64,000 nucleotides of DNA from Toxonevra muliebris. Taxonomy: Eukaryota > Arthropoda > Insecta > Diptera > Pallopteridae. Positions 57,046 to 64,000 of the stretch are shown in pieces. Under the pieces are notes generated by a model. It was not told the DNA's origin, searched no databases, and saw nothing but the letters and a program-made list of their open reading frames with translations. Each line of letters starts with the position of its first letter. Position 1 is the first letter of the stretch. The DNA lies in the NCBI GenBank assembly GCA_963691655.1, contig OY829329.1, forward strand, positions 14,956,708 through 15,020,707, read 5' to 3'. Position numbers and translations under genes: made by a program.

Positions 57046-57745
57046 TCCAATTGCTCAGCACTTTCCTGACCACGAACAATCCCCCTCTCTATAGTAATCA
57101 CTGTGTTTATGAATCTATAAAGCCCCCGAATTCTCTCAAATTTACGATACCCGCTTTTTTCGGACTGCGAAATTAATTTTTAGCATCAGTTTAGCTGAAA
57201 AATGAATTTTAGCTGGTGCTATAATACAAAAATTTGAATAATTAAGAGAACATTTTTAAAGAGGAAAGGAGGGGGTCCGTAATAATTAGCGTTTAAAAAT
57301 CAAATGTCATTCTAAATTACATTTTAGGTAATAAAATTAAAAAGTGTATATGAGTCTATAGCAATTTATGGGCTTAGTGAGTTTTGATGCGTGTTCGTAG
57401 CGCAAAACGTTGGTTCCTAACACAATTTTGTTCATTTTAAATAATTTTTTTCGTGTTGTAAAAGCAATAAATAAATTTATTTTATTACTCAAGTTAAAAT
57501 CGGATGAGTTTGAAACTAACTCTTCCGAATATTGTTTAACTTATGATTTTTTTAAGGAGACTATTGAAATTAAATCGTGGTGTTAATTTTTGAAAATCAT
57601 GATTTCAGTTCGTGTCTAGTTTTTTATTTTAAGTACAACTTTTTTCTCTACATTGCACACATCAAAAAATATCTGGATTGTTCGGTAATTTAATAATATA
57701 ATCAAATAACTACCTGTATATTAAAATAATGTAATGAAGAAAAAT

Positions 57746-57826
57746 GAGACATCTCTCTCACTCTCACTCTCTCTCACTCTCACTCACTCTCTCTCACTCA
57801 CTCCCTCTCACTCACTCCCTCTCTCT
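57746..57826 (+). repeat. CTCTCACTCA simple-repeat tract
   Basis: About 80 bp built from CTCTCACT and CACTCACTCCCT words, ending 10 bp before the mariner insertion. Confidence 0.9.
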
Positions 57827-57835
57827 GTATATGTA

Positions 57836-58485
57836 TTAGGAGTATGAATGTATAAGCTCGTAAATGTGACTAACTTCATATCTATCATACGCGCCATTTT
57901 TTTGACATTGACAGCTATTCTATCTCGAAGAGCGCCAAAAATACTATAAGCATTGATCTGTCAAATAATTTTCATAATTTTACAAAAGTGTTTTACTATA
58001 GCTGAAAATGTCGAATTTCATGCCAACAAAACAACATTTGCAGGAAGTTTTAATTGGCTTCTTCCATTTGAAGAAAAACGCAACTGAAGCACATCGTTTA
58101 CTCACTGAAGCTTATCCTGACTGTGCTATAGACGTTAGAATGTGTCAGGTGTGGTATGCCCATTTAAAAAGTGATTTTGATGTTGAAGACAGAGAACGTT
58201 CAGGCGGCCCGAAAAAGTTCGAAGATGAAGAATTGAAGGCATTACTCGAAGATAATTCATGTAAAACGCAACAAGAACTTGCAGAATCTTTAGGAGTTGA
58301 TTTCTGAACGATTAAAAGCATTGGGAATGATTCAAAAGCAAGGAAATTGGGTGCCGTACGAATTGAAGCCGAGAGACGTCGAACGACGATTTTTCACATG
58401 TGAACTGCTGATTGAACGACAGAAAAGAAAGGGTTTTCTGTCCAAATTACGAAAAAAATACGAGTTTATACACTCATGCTCCCAA
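57836..58485 (+). mobile_element. mariner element, copy 1, internally deleted (650 bp)
   Basis: Bounded by TA dinucleotides (57834-57835 and 58486-58487), the mariner target duplication. The left end TTAGGAGTATGAATG and inverted right end TTGGGAGCATGAGTG match the 27-bp ends of copy 2 with a few changes. About 630 bp of the transposase middle, catalytic domain included, is missing. The junction lies within GGTTTTCTGTCCAAATTAC near 58440, where the two breakpoints share TG. It would need a transposase supplied from elsewhere to move. Confidence 0.95.
58008..58440 (+). pseudogene. mariner transposase remnant, N-terminal part
   Basis: ATG at 58008 opens a frame with mariner N-terminal DNA-binding features: QHLQEVLIGFFHLKKNATEA, then a CQVWYAHLKS motif near residues 46-55 and DRERSGGPKKFEDEEL. 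After about 99 codons the frame is broken near 58299. Relative to copy 2, 10 bases are missing there, which shifts the frame. The next part (ERLKALGMIQKQGNWVPYEL) continues in another frame and is cut off at the internal deletion. The GDEKW, HDN and PSDYH catalytic regions are all absent. It is certainly non-functional. Confidence 0.92.
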
Positions 58486-59429
58486 TAAGTTCTTAGTGCC
58501 TTACCAATAAAAAAAATTAATGTCAGTATTCATATTGACATCGAAATTTTAACACATTTTAGTTTCGGGACAAACTTGTCAACTCAAGTCGCTACTCACG
58601 TGAAGTTTTTAAAAGTCTAGACGTTTATTTTTAGTGTGTACTACACACATAGAATAAAAGAAAGGAAATGCTACAGACTATGTGAAATGACTTTTTTTTT
58701 TAATTAAATTTAATGCTTTTGATGTGTTTTTTTTAACACATAGCACTTTTAGAAATTTTTAAATTATTTTTCAAAGGAATGTCAAACCAAATTTGTAGCC
58801 AAAAGTTTTATTAACTTAAAATAAAAATAAATTAAAATAAAAATTAAACATTAAGTTATAAGTTAATAACTTTTATTGTTCAAAACTTATTTATATTTTT
58901 TAATGTAGCTACTCATAGTGCTTTTTGATATTAAAAAGTTGACATCACTCAGTAAAAGAGAGCTACACTGCGCTCTCTTTTCTAATGCTCTCACTTTAAG
59001 AGAGCACAAAAAAACTACATATGAAAAGTAGAGAAGAGAGTGTGGCTTATGAACTATTAATCATGGTGAAATTATGTATGAGGTGATAGAAAGAGTACAA
59101 CAATTTCACCTTGGCAAAAACAACACAACTTTGTTGATGCGGCGATAATGGCAGCATGCAGTGAATATCAAAATGGAGAAAAAAAGGAAACAAAAAAAAA
59201 CTCAAAGAGCATGGTGAAATCATGCATAAGATGATAACAAGATTGCAATAATTTCTCCTTGGCAAAAACAACACATGTTTGTTGTTGCGTTGGAGACAAT
59301 TGCGTTAGTCAAAATTACCCGTACAACAAAAAAATAACAACACATCTCTGTTGTTGAGGTTTTAATAGTAGCATGCAGTGAATGTCAAAATGGAGAAATA
59401 AAGTAAAAGAAAAATCAAAAATAAACAAT
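58486..59429. other. No gene seen; small repeats between mariner copy 1 and the transposon nest
   Basis: It contains AT-rich sequence, a GA-rich hairpin (about 58942-59045, GAGAGC..GCTCTC arms) and a 148-bp imperfect tandem duplication (CATGGTGAAAT at 59062 and 59210; AAACAACACA.CTTTGTTG follows in each). A third partial piece (GCATGCAGTGAATGTCAAAATGGAGAAA) lies near 59371. Confidence 0.65.
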
Positions 59430-59459
59430 AGGGTGATTCTCTATGTCTAGTATAATTGC

Positions 59460-60265
59460 TAGTGATGATTCGATACAAGTAAAAACTCGATACTTTTTAT
59501 TCGATTCAAGTACTTTTTTTATCCGATGCTATAACATATATATATATTTTACTTGGTATTGGAAAAAAGAGTCAGTATCGGATACTCGATTCTTTCGGAA
59601 ATTATTTATTTAAAAATCTTCTAGTGTTAGGATGAACTCAAAATTATAATATAATAATATATATAATATTGCTATACAATATTTAAAATTGTGGATCATT
59701 TTACAATATTTTACAGCAATCAATAACATATTTAAAAATGCTACTGCAGAATTATTCAAAATATTTCAGTCCATATTGCAATATTTCAATATATGATAAT
59801 ATTGCAGTACAGTATTGAAGTTCTAGAAAATATTTCCGGCCATGCATGTAGAACTTAATGTTTATTGAAACCTTTTCATTCAAATTAAATATTTCTAACA
59901 AGCTTTAATCTGTTGATTAGTTTTTCTTCTATTATAAATTTTCCAGCGTTTTGCTAAATTAAATTAACATCATTTCTATATGATTCACGTATTTCCAGTG
60001 GAAATATCTCAAAACCATGATTTATAGGGGAAGTAGTAGGGGAGTAGTGTAAACTGTAGGCTCAATCATGTTGTATCACAATGAGCCGTTCTGACCTGAA
60101 TGTTTTCATTGACAAGTACTTACAAAAAATAGTAATTTGTCTCTTTAAACGAGTATTCGATACAAGTACATATTCGGTACATTTTTTTCGATATTTTCGG
60201 TATGCTATCGTGATACAAGTAATGAGTAAAAGTATCGATACTATGCGAGCATCGAATCAACACTA
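59460..60265. mobile_element. hAT-type non-autonomous element (806 bp)
   Basis: The ends are inverted TAGTGWTGATTCGAT, flanked by a perfect 8-bp target duplication ATAATTGC (59452-59459 and 60266-60273), the hAT hallmark. Both ends carry several copies of CGATACAAGTA/TATCGATAC-type words, likely subterminal motifs. The interior is AT-rich with no transposase frame and includes a piece resembling the SINE 3' region (60048-60100). Confidence 0.85.
60048..60100 (+). mobile_element. SINE 3' fragment, diverged
   Basis: TAAACTGTAGG.TCAA..ATGT.GTATCACAATGAGCCGTTCTGACCT aligns with TAAACTGAAGGTCCAACTATGTGGTATCACAATGGGTCGTTCAGGCCT in the SINE at 18211-18520, compared here in short blocks. The head and the AACCT tail are absent. 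It lies within the hAT-type element, so either it inserted there or the element captured it. Confidence 0.65.
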
Positions 60266-60450
60266 ATAATTGCACGATAGCACGAAATGCAAAAATATTA
60301 AACTAAATTATATACGATTCGAGAGAGCACATTAACGTAGAACTGTAATATATATAGAAAATGTAAACACAGAGAGTGAGAGAGAGGCACAGAGTTGCAT
60401 TTAATATACTACACTTCATTGCATTGAACATATACATGGGTATCGTTGTA

Positions 60451-61734
60451 TTGGGAGTATGAATGTATAAACTCGTATTTTTTTTCGTAATTTGGACATT
60501 TATTGTGAAAAGTGGTTATAAATTTATTCTTTAAAGTATTGTCCATCGTTAGCCACAACCTTTTCCCATCTTTCTGGTAGCAAACGGATTCCGCGTCGAA
60601 AGAACTCCTCATCTTTTGAGGCTATCCACGAATCGACACATTTTTTGAGTTCTTCGAAAGAACGGAAGTGCTGTTCAGCCAGGCCATGTGCCATCGATCG
60701 GAACAAGTGGTAATCAGAAGGAGTAATGTCTGGAGAATACAGCGGGTGGGGTAGCGCACTTCCCATTTCAGCGTTTCCAAGTATGTTTTTACTTGCCTTG
60801 CAACATGCGGCCGAGCATTGTCGTGCTGAAGAATAACTTCGTCGTGTCTGTTCTCATATTCTGGCCTCTTATCCTTTAATGCTCGGCTCAAACGCATCAA
60901 TTGTAGTCGGTAGCGGTCGCCAGTGATCGTTTCATTCGGTTTCAATAGCTCATAATACACGACACCTTTCATATCCCACCAAATACACAGCATGAGCTAG
61001 GATCTATGGATGTTCGGCTTGGCCGTTGATGTTGATGCATGTCCGGGCGGTCCTCATGATCTTTTACGCTTTGGGTTATCGTAACGTATCCACTTTTCAC
61101 CGCCAGCCACAATACGATGCAGAAAACCCTTTCTTTTCTATCAAAACAATCAGCAGTTCACATGTGAAAAATCGTCATTCGACGTCTCTCGGCTTCAATT
61201 CGTGCGGCACCCAATTTCCTTGCTTTTGAATCATTCCCAATGCTTTTAATCGTTAAGAAATGGTTGATTGATCAACTCCTAAAGATTCTGCAAGTTCTTG
61301 TTGCGTTTGACATGAATCTTCTTCAAGTAATGCCTTCAATTCTTCATCTTCGAACTTTTTCGGGCCGCCTGAACGTTCTCTGTCTTCAACATCAAAATCA
61401 CCACTTTTTAAATGGGCATACCACACCTGACACATTCTAACGTCTATAGCACAGTCAGGATAAGCTTCAGTGAGTAAACGATGTGCTTCAGTTGCGTTTT
61501 TCTTTAAATGGAAGAAGCAAATTAAAACTTCCCGCAAATGTTGTTTTGTTGGCACGAAATTCGACATTTTCAGCTATTTACTATTTGTAAAATTATGAAA
61601 ATTATTTGACAGATCAATGCTTATAGTATTTTTGGCGCTCTTCGAGATAGAATAGCTGTCAATGTCAAAAAAATGGCGCGTATGATAGATATGAAGTTAG
61701 TCACAATTACGAGTTTATACATTCATACTCCCAA
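60451..61734 (-). mobile_element. mariner element, copy 2, full length (1284 bp)
   Basis: Flanked by TA (60449-60450 and 61735-61736), with 27-bp perfect terminal inverted repeats beginning TTGGGAGTATGAATG. The length of 1284 bp is close to the 1286 bp of the Drosophila Mos1 mariner. The transposase reads on the minus strand from 61567. The element lies inside the 59430-61850 MITE. Copy 1 (57836-58485) lies about 2 kb away in the opposite orientation and belongs to the same family. Confidence 0.97.
60524..61567 (-). pseudogene. mariner transposase, full length but inactivated
   Basis: A DD34D transposase in the mariner family, closest in motifs to Mos1 (mauritiana type). The N-terminal DNA-binding half (first 104 codons) contains CQVWYAHLKSGDF and VDQSTIS. 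A TAA at 61253-61255 then ends the frame where copy 1 has GAA. Downstream come PHELKPRDVERR-type linker sequence and HRIVAGGEKW. There the expected catalytic Asp of GDEKW reads Gly (GGT). Two more in-frame stops follow before WWDMKGVVYYELLKPNETI. The second Asp (HDNARPH) is intact. A one-base frame break between WEV and the YSPDITPSDYHLF motif precedes the third Asp. The end RRGIRLLPERWEKVV matches the family's C-terminus. With three stops, a frameshift and a lost catalytic residue, it cannot make active enzyme. Confidence 0.95.
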
Positions 61735-61850
61735 TAGGAAAAGTTTTTAAGTGTTGCAGAATAGATTGACTTGGTTTTTGTTTCGTTGTATGGATTGGAA
61801 AGTTTTACAATTTGTGCTATCGGCATATACTAGACTTAGAGAATCACCCT

Positions 61851-63094
61851 TATGATTTTAACAGCCTTTGGTATTGACCACGAAAAAAGAAGAAGAAAAA
61901 CGAGTTGTTGGTAACTTCACCTGGCCATGAATCTGGGCATTATTCCATTACTTCACCCTACGTTTCACTGTTCTCTTTTCTTCTCTCAGGTTTCTCTGTT
62001 CATTTATAGAATTTATTTTCATATATATGTAAATTTTAATGATTATTTTTGCTACTATTTTTTTTAAGTAGATGAAAACAATTAAACTATTTTTATTAAT
62101 ATTAACCTCATTCGAGAATCAAGTCATAATCTAGACGAGTTTTAGAAATGAGTCAAGAGCAAAACTTAGTTATCTTATGTATGCATGTGTGTATGTATGT
62201 GTGTGTGTGTGTGTGTCTGAAAACAAAATTTCACAAATATGCTAATACTTTTTCAAAAAAAAAAAAGAAGAAATATTTAGCACGAACAAATGAATATAGC
62301 TCAAACTATTAAGTTCATAAGTTTCCGACACTCATAGCAACAAATGCAAAAAAAAAAAAAAAACAAACAAAATCAAAAAAAAAAAAAGTTATTGTTATTA
62401 TGGAATTATCAACGAGAATGAACGGCCTTGTGTGGTTCATATACAAAGTGTACCTCACTATTTGTATTCATTAAAAAAAAAACAAAAATCATGCGGGTTT
62501 TAAAATTCACTTACTACAACTTGTTTGCTCGTAGAATAATAAAACAATAACAATAGAATTTTTTTTTTATTATTTAATATTCAACTTAACAGCGGGGAAT
62601 ATACAAATTTTGAAAACGGCTTGAAAAAAAAACTAAGTAGAATAGTTTTGAAGAAATATTTTATAATAGTGATCGTGAAAAGACAATGAGATTTACCTAT
62701 TAAGAAACTATTAACAAAGAAAAGTATTGAAGAAGAAGTAAAGCGTGCAGGCTTAATTTAGCATAATCCCAGCAAACTCATCAGCAAACTCGTAGAAGTT
62801 GCTTTTACCTAAATCAACAGGCTATAAAATTTATAAAGTGAATATAGAGAAATTTCAAAACTAAACAAATCAACTGGAATCGGGAGTTTGCTTCAGGAAG
62901 TCGGCACGCAAATCAATTGTTTAAATCGTCTCTAGTGTAAACTCACCTTGTATCATTACAGCTTGCCGGCGGCTTTAAATTCAGCATCAAGCTCCCTCCC
63001 CCAAGCAATTCAAATAAATTCAAAAAAACAAACTACATGAAATTTTATGTTGTATTGTATATTATAAAATGAGTTTAAGTTAAGTTTTTTACGT
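61851..63094. other. No confirmed gene; spacer downstream of the serpin gene
   Basis: AT-rich sequence with a TG/TATG run at 62179-62217 and A-runs at about 62349-62390. A GC-richer patch with splice-like signals lies at 62941-63010 (separate entry). Nothing else coding is seen. Confidence 0.55.
62941..63010 (+). other. Exon-like GC-richer patch, unproven
   Basis: On the plus strand, TGTATCATTACAG (ending at 62960) looks like a splice acceptor. It is followed by a GC-richer stretch that can be read LAGGFKFSIKLPPPSNS before running into AT-rich DNA and a TGA near 63070. On the minus strand the same patch ends in AAGGTGAGT (a strong donor, GTGAGT at 62941-62946) and could be read from an ATG near 62988 for 15 codons. 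Either reading could be chance. It may be a small exon of the serpin locus or of a neighbouring gene, or a regulatory patch. Confidence 0.2.
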
Positions 63095-63100
63095 TTTATT
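63095..63100 (-). terminator. Candidate poly(A) signal of the serpin gene
   Basis: AATAAA on the minus strand, about 194 bases after the serpin stop codon. It is the first such hexamer downstream of the stop, giving a 3' untranslated region of roughly 210-230 bases if used. Confidence 0.6.
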
Positions 63101-63293
63101 ACATAAATCTTACATAATACATCGCTTAAAAATTAAGTACACAAAGCAAACAATAAAGTATTATGACAAAAAAAAATTCAAAAAAGAAAAAATAAAAATT
63201 AATCTGTCAATTGCTATTGACTCTAGTCACATAATCATTATGTTTTTAAAATACTCTCGCTTCTTCAAATATTCTTCATTAAATTCATCGAGT

Positions 63294-64000
63294 TTAAATA
63301 AAAGGATGAAGTACTTTTCCCGCAAATATTATATTACCGGTTGCTTCTTCTTCGATAAAGAATATAAATGGACGATTAACAGTGAATTCTTCGAGTATGG
63401 TAGCACCTCCGAATTTATTATCAATTTCAACGACTGTCGATGCAAACGCTTCCGTTCCCTTCTCATTCACATCGATGCCACTCTTTTGATAGATATTTGA
63501 TACTTTTAGCTTGCCTGCAACATCACCACCGCGTGCCAGACCGGGCAGTGAAGCTTCATCGGTGAAAATTGTACGAACGCCCAATGTTTGTAGGGTTTCT
63601 TTCAGATTTTTATTATAATCAAATTTGAATTTTGGTATTGTCACCTTCATTTTAGACTCTTCCATCAGCCACTGAGCGCGTTTCACTTCGTAGTTAGCCA
63701 GATTGTGCGTGAGCGCCTCAATCGTTCCATTGATTTTCGGCACTAAAATAAACATTGAGAATTTCTTGCCTTTATAAGGTAAACGTATGATTTTCGCATT
63801 CAATTCATTCGAATCATAACGATAGAAATATTCAGTTTGCTCCATATACTCCACTTTGATTTGTTCTTGTTCGGTACGGAAGAATACACCTTCGTAGGTT
63901 TCATTAAATGGACGACGCCACAGTCCATTAAAGTAGATAACATTAGCCATAAGCATGACATTACCGCGCACACTATCATCGGTGACCAGCTGACGCAAGC
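63294..64000 (-). CDS. Spn27A: Serpin, C-terminal part, Spn27A/serpin-3-like (5' part outside window)
   Basis: A serine protease inhibitor of the serpin fold, probably secreted into haemolymph. 234 codons are visible without an intron. The frame is open to the window edge and the first visible full codon is TTG (Leu), so this is an internal fragment; a serpin has about 370-450 residues. Visible landmarks are the strand 3A/shutter motif NVIYFNGLW at fragment residues 19-27, the hinge [10 protein letters not shown] at 179-188, the serpin signature [11 protein letters not shown] at 205-215, and the end GKVLHPFI. Counting P15 as Gly181 puts P1-P1' at Lys195-Phe196 in the sequence NKFG. A Lys P1 predicts inhibition of trypsin-like (clip-domain) proteases. 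From memory, NKFG loops are characteristic of Manduca serpin-3 and Drosophila Spn27A, which restrain prophenoloxidase activation and, in flies, the Toll/Easter cascade. Small residues in the hinge fit an inhibitory serpin. Orthology would need the full gene. Confidence 0.9.
   Translation of the reverse strand, partial: LRQLVTDDSVRGNVMLMANVIYFNGLWRRPFNETYEGVFFRTEQEQIKVEYMEQTEYFYRYDSNELNAKIIRLPYKGKKFSMFILVPKINGTIEALTHNLANYEVKRAQWLMEESKMKVTIPKFKFDYNKNLKETLQTLGVRTIFTDEASLPGLARGGDVAGKLKVSNIYQKSGIDVNEKGTEAFASTVVEIDNKFGGATILEEFTVNRPFIFFIEEEATGNIIFAGKVLHPFI

Larger units (their letters stand above)
54896..57745. other. No gene seen; spacer
   Basis: No gene. It contains a T-run at 55085-55099, an interrupted CAG run (55607-55635), GTGGTGGTGG near 55855-55870, GAAG repeats at about 56376-56391, and a dispersed repeat at 56940-57045. 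The frames at 55972-56262 and 56362-56604 have no known domain. Confidence 0.6.
59430..61850. mobile_element. Host MITE (AGGGTGATTCTCTA ends) split by two later insertions
   Basis: AGGGTGATTCTCTATGTCTAG at 59430 (shown to 20 bases as AGGGTGATTCTCTATGTCTA) is mirrored by its reverse complement ending at 61850, with one mismatch in about 25 bp. Subtracting the hAT-type insertion (with its 8-bp duplication) and the mariner (with its TA) leaves roughly 320 bp: 59430-59459, 60274-60450 and 61737-61850. The edges lie next to TA, which would suit a Tc1/mariner-type MITE, but the superfamily is not certain. There is no coding capacity of its own. Confidence 0.7.

Noticed and set aside
63240..63500. 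Plus-strand 86-codon frame opposite the serpin
   Set aside because: It is the antisense shadow of the serpin coding sequence.

Overview
The window looks like nuclear DNA of a higher (brachyceran) fly. It is AT-rich, with dense CA/GA/CT microsatellites, GTTGTTGTTGCTG runs, mariner and hAT-type transposons and tRNA-derived SINEs. Its one clear host gene is an insect serpin of the Spn27A/serpin-3 type. Species cannot be named from the sequence. Almost all of the 64 kb is intergenic or intronic. No tRNA, rRNA, CRISPR or bacterial-type operon was seen.

Layout. (1) 1.9-13.7 kb is dominated by one degenerate satellite family, unit about 12-13 bp (GGTCTAAATTTTT). Arrays A (1.9-5.4 kb) and B (7.9-9.3 kb) run forward and array C (11.3-13.7 kb) is inverted. 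A SINE sits in array A, and an unrelated 18-bp minisatellite lies at 7.6-7.9 kb. Arrays A and C carry higher-order periods of 52 and 123 bp. (2) 16.1-17.3 kb is a second satellite, an 18-bp monomer in a 76-bp higher-order repeat. (3) 18.2-23.3 kb holds a second full SINE with a 14-bp target duplication, a 3-unit tandem repeat containing a tiny poly(A) retro-insertion, and several MITEs. (4) 27.4-43.8 kb holds medium tandem repeats with units of 279, 14, about 212, 278 and about 160 bp. An empty-site-proven hAT-type MITE and a 15-bp-stem hairpin lie within the 278-bp array. (5) 45-55 kb holds an inverted pair of hAT-type MITEs, a 1.5-kb polypyrimidine block with a 25-bp minisatellite, a duplicated segment carrying a GA-rich hairpin MITE, and a 587-bp inverted-repeat element with a possible coding remnant. 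(6) 57.8-61.9 kb holds two mariner copies of one family, one internally deleted and one full length but dead. The second lies inside a nest of three transposons. (7) 63.1-64.0 kb is the 3' part of the serpin gene on the minus strand, running off the window edge.

The only likely working protein gene is the serpin. Its reactive loop reads N-K-F-G, similar to the prophenoloxidase activation site, so a role in restraining melanization or Toll-type protease cascades is likely by family. The main novelty is in the repeats: satellites with higher-order structure, a SINE with a telomere-like (AACCT)n tail, a GA-rich hairpin MITE family, and nested insertions that can be ordered in time.
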